Positions 30,780-39,660 of a stretch of 64,000 nucleotides of DNA are shown one piece after another (position 1 is the first letter of the stretch; each line of letters starts with the position of its first letter). Origin of the DNA: Virgisporangium aurantiacum. Lineage in GTDB: Bacteria; Actinomycetota; Actinomycetes; Mycobacteriales; Micromonosporaceae. Under the pieces are notes generated by a model, which made no database searches, had not been told where the DNA came from, and saw only the letters and a list, made by a program, of their open reading frames with translations. Made by a program: the position numbers and the translations under genes. The stretch covers positions 372,001-436,000 of the forward strand of contig NZ_BOPG01000012.1 of NCBI RefSeq assembly GCF_016863635.1. Direction: 5' to 3'.

Positions 30780-33700
30780 TCAGGCAATCTCCAGAATCAG
30801 GTCGCCGCCCTCCACCTGCTGCACCTTGCCGATCGCCAGGCGCGTCACCGTGCCGCCGCGCTGGGCGGTGATCGCCGCCTCCATCTTCATCGCCTCGATC
30901 GTCGCAACCGTCTGGCCCTCGGCGACCACGTCACCCTCACCCACCTGCGGCGTCACCACGCCGGCGAACGGCGCCGCCAGGTGCGCCGGGTTCGCCCGGT
31001 CGGCCTTCTCGGCCGCCTTCACGTCGGTGTGGACGGACGTGTCCCGCACCGTCACCGTGCGCAGCTGCCCGTTGAGCGTGGCGAGCACCGTGCGGTAGCC
31101 GCGGGCGTCCGCCTCGCTGATCGCCTCCAAATGGATGATCAGCGTGACGCCCGGCTCCAGCGTCACCGTGTGCTCGATGTTGGACTCCAGCCCGTAGAAG
31201 AAGTCCTTGCTGAGGAGCACCGACGTGTCGCCGTACGAGTCGCGGTGCGCCGTGAACTCCTTCGTCGGACCGGGGAACAGCAGGTGGTTGAGCGTCGCGC
31301 GGCGGTTGTCGCGCAGGCCGGCGCGGTCGGCGTCGGTCAGTTCGGCACCGGGCCGGTGCGCCGGCCGGCCCGCCAGCGCCCGCGTGCGGAACGGCTCGGG
31401 CCAGCCGCCGGGCGGGTCGCCGAGCTCGCCGTTCAGGAACCCGACCACCGAGTCCGGGATGTCGAAGTGGCCCGGGTCCGCCTCGAAGTCCTCGGGACGC
31501 ACACCGGCGCCCACGAGGTGCAGCGCCAGATCGCCCACCACCTTCGACGACGGGGTGACCTTCACCAGCCGCCCGAGCATCCGGTCGGCGGCCGCGTAGC
31601 AGTCCTCGATCAGCTCGAAGCTGTCGCCCAGCCCCAGCGCGATCGCCTGCTGCCGCAGGTTCGACAGCTGCCCACCCGGAATCTCGTGCGTGTACACCCG
31701 CCCGGTCGGCGACGCCAGCCCCGACTCGAACGGCGCGTACACCCGGCGCACCGCCTCCCAGTACGGCTCCAGGTCGCTCACCGCCTGCAACGACAGCCCG
31801 GTGTTCCGCTCCGTGTGGTCGGTCGCGGCCACCAGCGCCGACAGCGACGGCTGCGACGTCGTGCCGGCCATCGACGCCACGGCCGCGTCGACCGCGTCGA
31901 CCCCGGCGTCGATCGCCGCGATCAGCGTGGCCAACTGCCCGCCCGGCGTGTCGTGGGTGTGCAGATGCACCGGCAGGTCGAACCGCTCCCGCAGCGCCGT
32001 CACCAGGCGGCGGGCGGCCGGCGGGCGCAGCAGCCCGGCCATGTCCTTGATCGCCAGCACGTGCGCACCCGCGTCGACGATCTGCTCGGCGAGACGCAGG
32101 TAGTAGTCCAGCGTGTAGAGCTTCTCCGCCGGGTCGCTCAGGTCACCGGTGTAGCAGAGGGCCACCTCCGCCACGGCCGTCCCGGTGGACCGGACCGCGT
32201 CGATCGCCGGCCGCATCTGGTTGACGTCGTTGAGCGCGTCGAAGATGCGGAAGATGTCCATGCCCGACGCGGCGGCCTCCTCGACGAAGGCCGACGTCAC
32301 CTCGGTCGGGTACGGCGTGTACCCGACGGTGTTGCGCCCGCGCAGCAGCATCTGCGTGCACAGGTTCGGCACCGCCTCGCGCAGCGCGGCCAGCCGCTCC
32401 CACGGGTCCTCCGCGAGGAACCGCAGCGCGACGTCGTACGTGGCACCGCCCCAGCACTCCAGCGACAGCAGCTGCGGCGCGGTACGGGCCACGTACGGCG
32501 CGACGGCGAGCAGGTCCCGCGTCCGGACGCGGGTCGCGACGAGGCTCTGATGCGCGTCCCGGAAAGTCGTGTCGGTGACCGCGACCTTCGTTTCCGACCG
32601 CAACCACCGCGCGAAGCCCTCCGGGCCGAGCCTGCGCAGCAGTTGACGCGTGCCCTCGGCGGGTACGGCGTCGAGGTCGACCCGCGGCAGCTTGTCGACC
32701 GGTTCGATCACCTGCGGACGCGGGCCGTGCGGCCGGTTCACCGTGGTCTCGGCCAGGTAGGCGAGCATGCGGGAGGCGCGGTCGGCGCTCGGGCGGGTCT
32801 TGAGCAGGTGCGGGCGCTCGTCGATGAAGCTCGTGGTGACGCGGCCGGCGCGGAAGTCCGGATCGTCGAGGACGCCGGCCAGGAACGCCAGGTTCGAGGA
32901 GACGCCCCGGATGCGGAACTCCGCGATCGCCCTTCGTGCGCGGCGCACGGCGTTCGTGAAGTCGTGGCCGGTGCACGTGAGCTTGACGAGCATCGAGTCG
33001 AAATGGGCGCTGACCTCGGCACCCGTGTGGATCGTGCCGCCGTCGAGCCGCACGCCCGGCCCGCCCGGCGACCGGTACGCCGACACCGTGCCCACGTCGG
33101 GGCGGAAGCCGTTGGCCGGGTCCTCGGTGGTGATGCGGCACTGCAGGGCCGCGCCACTGACGGTGATCTGGTCCTGGGTGAGTTTCAGATCGGGCAAGGA
33201 CATACCGGACGCGATGCGCAGCTGTGCGATCACCAGATCGCGCTCGGTCACCTGCTCGGTGACCGTGTGCTCCACCTGGATGCGCGGGTTCATCTCGATG
33301 AAGACGTGCCGACCGCTCGTGTCGAGCAGGAACTCCACCGTGCCCGCGTTGACGTAGCCGATCGCCCTCGCGAAGTTCACGGCGTCCTGGCAGATCCTCG
33401 CCCGGAGCTCGGGGTCCAGGTGCGGCGCCGGCGCGATCTCGACGACCTTCTGGTGCCGCCGCTGCACCGAACAGTCCCGCTCGTACAGGTGCGAGACGTT
33501 GCCCTGCGCGTCGGCGAGAATCTGCACCTCGATGTGGCGCGGGTCGACGACCGCCTGCTCCAGGAAGACCGTGCCGTCGCCGAACGCCGAGCGCGCCTCC
33601 CGCGAGGCCGCCTCGATGGACTCGCGCAGGTCGGCGGGGTCGCTGACCCGGCGCATGCCGCGCCCGCCGCCACCGGCGACCGCCTTGACGAAGATGGGGA

Positions 33701-34166
33701 AGCTAATGTCGTCCGCTTCTCTTATGAGTTCCTCGATGTCGTCACTTGGTTTTGACGACCTGAGGGTCGGAACCCCTGCCTCCCTCGCTTTTGCGACCGC
33801 GCGGGCCTTGTTACCGGTGAGGTGCAGGACGTCGGACGGCGGGCCGACGAAGATGATGCCGTGCTCGGCGCAGGCCGCGGCGAGATCCGGGTTCTCCGAC
33901 AGGAAGCCGTAGCCCGGATAGACGGCGTCGGCACCGGCGAGCTTCGCCGCCCGGATGATCTCGTCGACGTCGAGGTACGCGCGCACCGGGTGGCCCCGCT
34001 CGCCGATGAGGTACGCCTCGTCGGCCTTGGCCCGGTGCAGCGAGTTGCGGTCCTCGTACGGAAACACCGCGACGGTGGAGATTCCCAGCTCATAGGCGGC
34101 ACGGAACGCGCGGATCGCGATCTCGCCCCGGTTGGCGACCAGCATCTTGCGGAACGGTTGGCGCAC
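30780..34166 (-). CDS. pyc: Pyruvate carboxylase
   Basis: 1128 residues, the full length of a single-chain pyruvate carboxylase. Order of domains: biotin carboxylase (KMLVANRGEIAIRAFRAA at the start, GGGGRGMR ATP-grasp loop near 170, EMNPRIQVEHTVTE near 295), carboxyltransferase barrel (TFRDAHQSLVATRVRTRDLL near 530, with HLHTHDTPGGQ), and C-terminal biotinyl domain (IEAMKMEAAI, biotin on the Lys). It makes oxaloacetate from pyruvate, useful with the acetyl- and propionyl-CoA load of steroid growth. GTG start with weak ribosome site. Confidence 0.95.
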   Translation of the reverse strand: MRQPFRKMLVANRGEIAIRAFRAAYELGISTVAVFPYEDRNSLHRAKADEAYLIGERGHPVRAYLDVDEIIRAAKLAGADAVYPGYGFLSENPDLAAACAEHGIIFVGPPSDVLHLTGNKARAVAKAREAGVPTLRSSKPSDDIEELIREADDISFPIFVKAVAGGGGRGMRRVSDPADLRESIEAASREARSAFGDGTVFLEQAVVDPRHIEVQILADAQGNVSHLYERDCSVQRRHQKVVEIAPAPHLDPELRARICQDAVNFARAIGYVNAGTVEFLLDTSGRHVFIEMNPRIQVEHTVTEQVTERDLVIAQLRIASGMSLPDLKLTQDQITVSGAALQCRITTEDPANGFRPDVGTVSAYRSPGGPGVRLDGGTIHTGAEVSAHFDSMLVKLTCTGHDFTNAVRRARRAIAEFRIRGVSSNLAFLAGVLDDPDFRAGRVTTSFIDERPHLLKTRPSADRASRMLAYLAETTVNRPHGPRPQVIEPVDKLPRVDLDAVPAEGTRQLLRRLGPEGFARWLRSETKVAVTDTTFRDAHQSLVATRVRTRDLLAVAPYVARTAPQLLSLECWGGATYDVALRFLAEDPWERLAALREAVPNLCTQMLLRGRNTVGYTPYPTEVTSAFVEEAAASGMDIFRIFDALNDVNQMRPAIDAVRSTGTAVAEVALCYTGDLSDPAEKLYTLDYYLRLAEQIVDAGAHVLAIKDMAGLLRPPAARRLVTALRERFDLPVHLHTHDTPGGQLATLIAAIDAGVDAVDAAVASMAGTTSQPSLSALVAATDHTERNTGLSLQAVSDLEPYWEAVRRVYAPFESGLASPTGRVYTHEIPGGQLSNLRQQAIALGLGDSFELIEDCYAAADRMLGRLVKVTPSSKVVGDLALHLVGAGVRPEDFEADPGHFDIPDSVVGFLNGELGDPPGGWPEPFRTRALAGRPAHRPGAELTDADRAGLRDNRRATLNHLLFPGPTKEFTAHRDSYGDTSVLLSKDFFYGLESNIEHTVTLEPGVTLIIHLEAISEADARGYRTVLATLNGQLRTVTVRDTSVHTDVKAAEKADRANPAHLAAPFAGVVTPQVGEGDVVAEGQTVATIEAMKMEAAITAQRGGTVTRLAIGKVQQVEGGDLILEIA

Positions 34167-34205
34167 TGTATCTGGGCCTCTCGGCTTCCCGGCGTGTGGG
34201 CCGGC

Positions 34206-35057
34206 CTACGGCGGTGGGGCCGAAGTTACCGGTTGACCTGCCCGGAGGCGATCGCTTGCACTGTGTTTCTCGTCTAGTACACCTGCGTGCAGCGGGACGT
34301 CGGCCCGGTCGGCGAGCCAGTGGGCGACGGCTGTGATCATCCGGCGCTGGCGCCAGCCCGCCATGATCGTCACCCGCTCCTCGTCGTCGAGCAGCGCGTG
34401 CAGCCGGACGTGCCCGGTGCGCGGCCTCCGGTCCAGCCCGAGCGCGACGACCCGTCCTCCGGGCGCCTCCAGCCGGCCGGGGCGCACCGTCCACCGGTGC
34501 GACGGGCGACGCCACAGCTGGTCCCCCACCTGCGTCCAGCGGAACGGCAGGCCGGGCGGCACCTCCCCCGCGAGCGCCTCCCCGATCGCCGTCGCCAGGG
34601 CTCTCCGCTCGGCCGGCGTACCCAGGTCGGTCACGGTGTGCTCGACCCCGTCGACGGTGCGGACGACCACCGCACGATCGAGCGTTCCGACCTCGACCAC
34701 GTCCGACCGTTCCACGCAGGTGGGCTCGGCCCGGTCGTGCCGGCTCCAGCACAGGAACCGGTCGCCGAGCCACGCCCGGTCCTCGACCCGGCGCAGCTCC
34801 CGGTGGGCGTCGCGGGCCATCATCCGCCCGAGGGCCACGAACGCCGGTGCGATCACCAACCAGGTGATCAGGCCGGCCACGTCACCACCGTCCCGGTCGG
34901 GGACGACCGCGAAAAGCACCGACGGAAGCACGATCCAGAAGACACCCACGCCGGCGATCCCGATGCCAGCCCGCCGCTGGTCGACCAGTTCCCGCCGCCG
35001 CGTGCCGAGCCGGGTACGTCGCTGCTCGCCCCGCCGGGGCTCCCGGATCCGCCACAT
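34206..35057 (-). CDS. Membrane-anchored protein of unknown function
   Basis: 283 residues. Two close membrane segments (GIGIAGVGVFWIVLPSVLFA and VAGLITWLVIAPAFVALGRM, about residues 32-80), then a soluble PH-like stretch with RTVDGVEHTVTDLGTPAERR and RWTQVGDQLWRRPS. ATG at 35057 is chosen because the reading above it crosses inverted repeats and has non-coding character. No family recognised. Sits between pyc and the repeat-rich gap. Confidence 0.65.
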   Translation of the reverse strand: MWRIREPRRGEQRRTRLGTRRRELVDQRRAGIGIAGVGVFWIVLPSVLFAVVPDRDGGDVAGLITWLVIAPAFVALGRMMARDAHRELRRVEDRAWLGDRFLCWSRHDRAEPTCVERSDVVEVGTLDRAVVVRTVDGVEHTVTDLGTPAERRALATAIGEALAGEVPPGLPFRWTQVGDQLWRRPSHRWTVRPGRLEAPGGRVVALGLDRRPRTGHVRLHALLDDEERVTIMAGWRQRRMITAVAHWLADRADVPLHAGVLDEKHSASDRLRAGQPVTSAPPP

Positions 35058-35126
35058 GTACGCAGTGTGGCGGACCCTGTCACCCGTTGCGAGGATCCCG
35101 CATCGATGTGGGGTGCCGCCGGGGGC

Positions 35127-35190
35127 GACCGCAACAACGTGGTGGTTCACCTGTGTTCTGGCACGGGCGATCAACCGCATTGTTGCGGTC
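35127..35190. repeat. Inverted repeat with CCGCAACAACG/CATTGTTGCGG arms
   Basis: Arms GACCGCAACAACG (35127-35139) and CATTGTTGCGGTC (35178-35190) pair at 12 of 13 bases. Each arm can also fold alone: CCGCATTGTTGCGG (35175-35188) is a 4-bp stem with hexaloop. First of several stacked palindromes in the 414-bp gene-free gap 35058-35471. Confidence 0.65.
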
Positions 35191-35274
35191 GGCCACCCCG
35201 GCCGCTGCGAAGTCCACGGTCGACGGCGCCACACGCTCCTCGCCATCCTAGGAGGCTAGGCTGATTCCCTCGTT

Positions 35275-35334
35275 CCACAACAACGTGGTCATTTGTGCAG
35301 GTCATCGCCTGCTGAATCGACCACATTGTTGTGG
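35275..35334. repeat. Inverted repeat with CCACAACAACGTGGTC arms
   Basis: CCACAACAACGTGGTC (35275-35290) and GACCACATTGTTGTGG (35319-35334) pair at 15 of 16 bases, with an inner GCAGG/CCTGC stem (35297-35301, 35308-35312). Each arm is itself a CCAC...GTGG mini-hairpin with AACAAC or ATTGTT loop, the same design as the element at 35127. Confidence 0.7.
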
Positions 35335-35379
35335 GGGTGACTGTTCACCTGGTGGTTGCCGTGCCCGCCCCCACGAGTC

Positions 35380-35447
35380 GATCTTGCAGTTGTGCCCGCC
35401 CTTCCGCCGGAATTCTCCCGTTTTCCGGCGAGCACAACTGCAAGATC
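35380..35447. repeat. REP-like palindrome GATCTTGCAGTTGTGC...GCACAACTGCAAGATC, copy C
   Basis: Perfect 16-bp arms (35380-35395, 35432-35447) enclosing a second perfect stem CGCCGGAA/TTCCGGCG (35405-35412, 35423-35430). Shares the GATCTTG/CAAGATC ends with copies at 23227 and 47032. Downstream of the S41 gene in its direction of transcription. Confidence 0.75.
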
Positions 35448-35472
35448 AGCGACGTTGTTGTGGAACGTCGCT
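35448..35472 (-). terminator. Stem-loop at the S41 protease stop codon
   Basis: AGCGACGTT (35448-35456), 7-nt loop, AACGTCGCT (35464-35472): a perfect 9-bp stem touching the TGA of the minus-strand protease gene. Contains another copy of the ACGTTGTTGTGG word. Terminator-like but without a T-run. Confidence 0.55.
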
Positions 35473-36923
35473 CAGAACAGGTCGATCGCCTTGGCCAGGC
35501 CGGGGTCGCGGCCGTTGGACAGGTCAGCGGCGGTCAGCGGGGCGTAGTGATCCGGCGCGACGCCGACCGAGTTGACGATCTCGCGGTTCGCGGCGATCTC
35601 GTGGTACTTCGGCATCAGCAGCGCGCTGCCGTCGTCGAGCAGCCACGGCTCGGCCGGGCCGGACACGATGCCGGCCGTACGGGTGCCCACCAGCGTCCCC
35701 AGTTTGAGATCCTTCACCGCGCTGCTGAACGAGTCGCAGGCCGACGCGCAGTCGCGGTCGGTCAGGGCGACCAGTCGCAGGTTCACCAGTGGCACCGAGT
35801 CGTTCGTGCGGTTGGGCGTGCAGCGGTCGCGGATGTCGCACCAGTAGCTCGTCGTCCTTCCGTGCGCGAATGCGCCGGTCAGCCGCGCCACCTCGGCCGG
35901 GTCGCCGCCGCCGTTGCCGCGCAGGTCGAGGATGAGACCGCGCAGCGTGGCCTTCGTCCGCAGGTCGGCGATCGCGGCCAGCACCGAGTCGGTGACGCCG
36001 GGCCCGAAGCCCGTCACCTTCACGTAGGCGAGGTCGCCGTCGACGAGGCGCGCCTCCGCGGGCGGCTGCGTCGGCGGCCCGCTCGGCTCACTGCTGGGCT
36101 CATTGCTGGGATCGGGGCCGGGCGCGGGACCCGGCTGCTGCGTCACATTGATGGTGACCGTCCACGTGGCACCGGTCGCCGGGCGGCGCAGCGCCAACCG
36201 CAGCGTCCCCGGCGCACTCGTATTGGTGACCCAGCGGAGCACGCCGGGCACGACCTCGCCGTCGACGTACGGCGGGACGTCGTTGACCGTCAGGATCTCG
36301 TCACCGGCGTGGACACCGGCCGCCGCCGCGGGCGAACCCGCCGCGACCTCGGTGACCGACAGCGGCGCGGTCGCGACCGGGTCGGGGTCGACCGGCCCCC
36401 GCATGCCGTCGACCCGCAGTCCGGTGGTGTTCGCGATCATGCCGTTCGCGTAGTGGGCGTGGTTGTCGTGCAGCGCCTCGATCATCGCGCCGATGGCGGC
36501 GCGGGCCACGGCCTGCCGCACCGTGGCGTCGGCCGGAAGCTTCGCGACGAGCTGCTCGTAGGTGCGGCGGAAGGCGGCCCAGTCCTGGTCGCGCTTGCCG
36601 GTCAACGCGGGCAGCGTGGCGGTCGGCTGCTCCAGCCCGCGCCGTTGCAGTTCCTGGGTCACGGCGGTGAACGCGGGCACCAGCAGCGTGCGGGAGTCGA
36701 GGATCGGGCCCGTGACGTAGTTGTCGAAGACGCAGTGATAGGCCTGGCCGATCGTGGTCACCGAGGTCTCCCTGCGCTCCGGTGGATCGCCGGACGGTGT
36801 GGCGCACGCGGGCGGGCGCCCCGTCGCTGTCTCGGTGGCGAACACGGTGGTCGCGCCGTAGCCGATCAGCGCGGCCACGGCGGCGACGGTCACGGTGACC
36901 GCGAGCGGTCGTCGAGGATTCAT
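35472..36923 (-). CDS. Secreted or membrane-anchored S41-family peptidase with PDZ domain
   Basis: 483 residues. N-terminal membrane segment (AVTVTVAAVAALIGYGATTV), helical region, PDZ domain near residues 170-240 (SVTEVAAGSPAAAAGVHAGD, EILTVND), Pro/Ser-rich linker (PDPSNEPSSEPSGPP), then S41 core: GLILDLRGNGGG, TDRDCASACDSF with the putative catalytic Ser, and GTRTAGIVSGP. In CtpA-type enzymes a Lys follows the GTRT strand; none is at that place here. ATG at 36923. Substrate unknown. Confidence 0.82.
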   Translation of the reverse strand: MNPRRPLAVTVTVAAVAALIGYGATTVFATETATGRPPACATPSGDPPERRETSVTTIGQAYHCVFDNYVTGPILDSRTLLVPAFTAVTQELQRRGLEQPTATLPALTGKRDQDWAAFRRTYEQLVAKLPADATVRQAVARAAIGAMIEALHDNHAHYANGMIANTTGLRVDGMRGPVDPDPVATAPLSVTEVAAGSPAAAAGVHAGDEILTVNDVPPYVDGEVVPGVLRWVTNTSAPGTLRLALRRPATGATWTVTINVTQQPGPAPGPDPSNEPSSEPSGPPTQPPAEARLVDGDLAYVKVTGFGPGVTDSVLAAIADLRTKATLRGLILDLRGNGGGDPAEVARLTGAFAHGRTTSYWCDIRDRCTPNRTNDSVPLVNLRLVALTDRDCASACDSFSSAVKDLKLGTLVGTRTAGIVSGPAEPWLLDDGSALLMPKYHEIAANREIVNSVGVAPDHYAPLTAADLSNGRDPGLAKAIDLF

Positions 36924-36979
36924 GGCGGCAACTATCTCGGGGGCGTCGTAAGTCGGGGATAAACAGGTAGGTTCCACGG

Positions 36980-37924
36980 ATGTACCGCAGCCCCACCCAG
37001 CGCGTGCTGACGCGCGCCGACCTCGACCGGTACGCCTCCGACGCGCTCGGCGTCGGGATCCGCGCCGCCACCGAGCTGTCCGGTGGTGGGTTCGCCGCCG
37101 TCTGGCGGCTCGACCTGGTCGACGGGCGCAGCGTCGTCCTCAAGCTCGGCCCGCCGCCGGAGACGCCGTTGCTACGGTACGAGGCCGACGTCATCGCGGC
37201 CGAGGCCGACTACTTCCGGCTGGTCGCCACGCACGCCCCGGCCGTGCCCGTCCCGACCGTGCTGTACCACGACGGCGACCTGCTGGTGACGACGCTGTTG
37301 CCGGGCACCGCCATCGAGCCGGGTTCGGCGCCGGAGGTGCGGCGGCAGCTCGGTGCGGCCGTGGCCGCCGTGCACACCATCACCGGCGACCGGTTCGGGT
37401 ACCCGGGTTCCCGGTCCCACGCCGACAACTGGCCCGACGCGTTCGCCGCGATGATCGAGGACATCCTCGCCGACGCCGTCGACTGGGCCGTCGAGCTACC
37501 CGTCCCGCCCGACGCGATCCGCGCGGCCGTCGCCGCGCACCACGCCATTCTGTCCACTGTGGACCGTCCGGCGCTGCTGCACTTCGACCTGTGGGACGGG
37601 AACGTGCTCGCCGTGGGCGACCGGCTCACCGGCCTCGTCGACGGCGAGCGGTACCTCTACGGCGATCCGCTGCTCGACTTCGTCTCGCCGGCCGTTCTCC
37701 GGCGGATCGAGACCGAGCCGGAGCACCCGTTCGTGCTCGGCTACCACGGCGGGCCGATGACGGTCGACGACTCCACCCGCCGCCGGCTGGCGCTGTACCG
37801 CCTGCACCTGGATCTGCTCATGGTCGTCGAGATGCCGAGCCGCGGCATGACCGGCCCGGAGCACAAGCGCCGCGACGACCTCGTCCGTGCCCTCCTCGTC
37901 GAGGAGGTCGAGGCGCTCCGCTGA
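36980..37924 (+). CDS. Aminoglycoside-phosphotransferase-family kinase
   Basis: 314 residues of the APH/choline-kinase fold: SGGGFAAVWRLDL glycine-rich loop, VVLKLG lysine, Brenner motif LLHFDLWDGNVL near residue 200 (H-x-D-x-x-x-x-N) and metal-binding DGER. Substrate unknown; the family covers antibiotics, sugars and small alcohols. Divergent from the S41 gene over 56 bp. Antibiotic resistance should not be assumed. Confidence 0.82.
   Translation: MYRSPTQRVLTRADLDRYASDALGVGIRAATELSGGGFAAVWRLDLVDGRSVVLKLGPPPETPLLRYEADVIAAEADYFRLVATHAPAVPVPTVLYHDGDLLVTTLLPGTAIEPGSAPEVRRQLGAAVAAVHTITGDRFGYPGSRSHADNWPDAFAAMIEDILADAVDWAVELPVPPDAIRAAVAAHHAILSTVDRPALLHFDLWDGNVLAVGDRLTGLVDGERYLYGDPLLDFVSPAVLRRIETEPEHPFVLGYHGGPMTVDDSTRRRLALYRLHLDLLMVVEMPSRGMTGPEHKRRDDLVRALLVEEVEALR
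37552..37564. repeat. GTCCACTGTGGAC palindrome, copy 3
   Basis: Perfect palindrome inside the APH-family gene, central T variant. Confidence 0.75.
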
Positions 37925-37926
37925 CG

Positions 37927-39660
37927 TCAGCCGTGCCAGCTGCGCCACAGTTGCGCGTACGCGCCGCCGGCCTCCATCAACTCGTCGTGGCTGCCGAGTT
38001 CGGTGATCCGACCGGCTTCGAACACCGCGACCCGGTCGGCGTCGTGGGCGGTGTTCAGCCGGTGCGCGATCGCGATGACGGTGCGCCCGGCGAGCACCGC
38101 GCCCAGCGCCCGTTCGGTGCGGCGGGCGGTGGTCGGGTCGAGCGCCGCGGTCGCCTCGTCGAGGATGAGGATGTCGGGATCGGCGAGCACGATGCGCGCC
38201 AGCGCGATCTGCTGGACGTCGGCTGCGCCGAGGTCGGCCCCGCCGTCGCCGTACCGGGTGTCGAGGCCGTCGGGGAGGTCGTCGGCCCACTCGGCGCCGA
38301 CCACGCGCAGGGCCTCGCGCAGGCTGTCGTCGGACGCGTCGGGGGCGGCGAACGAGAGGTTGTCGCGCAGCGTCCCGATGAACAGGTGGTGTTCCTGGGT
38401 GATCAGCGCGATCCGGCGCCGGCGGACCGCGGGCGGCAGGTCGGTGACCGGGCAGCCGCCGAGGCTGACCACGCCGGCGTTCGGCGCGTCGATGCCGGCG
38501 AGCAGCCGGGCCAGCGTCGACTTGCCGGCACCGGACGGCCCGACGATCGCCAGCCGCTCCCCCGGCACCACCGCGAGGTCGATGCCGTGCAGCACCTCGG
38601 GACCGTCGGCGTGGTACGAGAACCGGGCCCCGCGCACGACGAGGTCGCGACCGCCGGGCCGTTGCGCGGTGCCGGCCGACTCCGGTGGCACCTGCTCGAC
38701 GCCGAGCACGCGGGCGAACGAGGCGAGCCCGCGCTGGGCCATCTCGATCCGTTGCAGCAACTGGTCGAGCGGGTCGATGGCCTGCTGCAGGTACAGGGCC
38801 GCGGCGACAACGGCGCCGAGCGTCACCGCGTCCCGGTGCAGCAGGAACCCGCCCACGACGAGCACCGCCGCGATCGGCGGCGCGTAACTGCCCTCGACGA
38901 TCGGGAAGTACCTCGTCCGCAACCCGAGCGTCACCCGGCGACGCGCCCACAGCCGGCCGATGCTCGTGTGCCCGTGCCGGATCCGGTCGTCGGTGAGCCG
39001 CAACGCCTCCACCGTGCGGGCACCCTCGGCGGTGGTGGTGAGCGTGTCGGTCAGGTCGGCCAGCGCCGCGCCCTCGGCGATGTAGGCGGAACTGGCGCGG
39101 CGCAGGTACCAGCGGGTCGCCAGCGAGATCGGCAGCACCCCGACGAGCGACGCCAGGCCCAGCACCGGATGCAGCAGGAAGACCGCCACCAGCAACAGGA
39201 TCAGCCGCACCACGCTCAGGAACACGACCGGCAGCACGTCGCGCACCGTCGTTCCCACCGTGGCGACGTCGACGGAACTGCGCGTGGCCAGGTCTCCGAC
39301 GCCGACCCGTTCGACCACCGAGACCGGCAGCGCGAGCGTGCGCGTCACGAACCGCTCCCGCAGCCGGGCGATCGCGCGTTCCCCGAAGCGGTAGCCGGTG
39401 TACTGGGCGTACCGGGTCAGCAGCCCCTGCGCCAGAACACATCCGACGATCGCCAGGGCGAGCCGGTCCACAGTGGACGCACCGGCGCCGCCGACCACGT
39501 CGTCGACGATCTCGCCGACCAGCCACGGCACCGCGAGCGCGGCCACGGCCGCGGCGCCGTGCAGCGCCAGGACGACGGTGATCGCGCGACGGTCGAGGGC
39601 GACGAGCGCCAGCGCCGCCCGGCGCACGGTCGCGCGGTCGGCGACGGGCAACCGGCTCAC
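37927..39660 (-). CDS. ABC exporter half-transporter with intact Walker motifs
   Basis: 577 residues: six-helix membrane domain (1-320) and ATPase domain with Walker A VGPSGAGKSTLARLLAG, Q-loop ITQEHHLFIGTLRDN, and Walker B DILILDEATAALD. The signature that should read LSGGQ is DLGAADVQQIALARI, so it is degenerate. GTG overlaps the partner stop (GTGA). It must pair with the upstream half, whose LSGGQ completes the one working ATP site. Cargo unknown. Converges on the APH-like gene. Confidence 0.88.
   Translation of the reverse strand: MSRLPVADRATVRRAALALVALDRRAITVVLALHGAAAVAALAVPWLVGEIVDDVVGGAGASTVDRLALAIVGCVLAQGLLTRYAQYTGYRFGERAIARLRERFVTRTLALPVSVVERVGVGDLATRSSVDVATVGTTVRDVLPVVFLSVVRLILLLVAVFLLHPVLGLASLVGVLPISLATRWYLRRASSAYIAEGAALADLTDTLTTTAEGARTVEALRLTDDRIRHGHTSIGRLWARRRVTLGLRTRYFPIVEGSYAPPIAAVLVVGGFLLHRDAVTLGAVVAAALYLQQAIDPLDQLLQRIEMAQRGLASFARVLGVEQVPPESAGTAQRPGGRDLVVRGARFSYHADGPEVLHGIDLAVVPGERLAIVGPSGAGKSTLARLLAGIDAPNAGVVSLGGCPVTDLPPAVRRRRIALITQEHHLFIGTLRDNLSFAAPDASDDSLREALRVVGAEWADDLPDGLDTRYGDGGADLGAADVQQIALARIVLADPDILILDEATAALDPTTARRTERALGAVLAGRTVIAIAHRLNTAHDADRVAVFEAGRITELGSHDELMEAGGAYAQLWRSWHG
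39466..39478. repeat. GTCCACAGTGGAC palindrome, copy 4
   Basis: Perfect copy within the ABC exporter gene (coding STVDR on the gene strand). Confidence 0.75.

Noticed and set aside
30981..33755. 924-codon plus-strand open frame
   Set aside because: Antisense shadow of pyc in a high-GC gene; composition is Arg/Val/Gly-rich with no domain, while pyc has all expected motifs.
36980..37924. Aminoglycoside resistance gene
   Set aside because: Only general APH-fold motifs are visible and there is no resistance context; a generic small-molecule kinase is the safer call.
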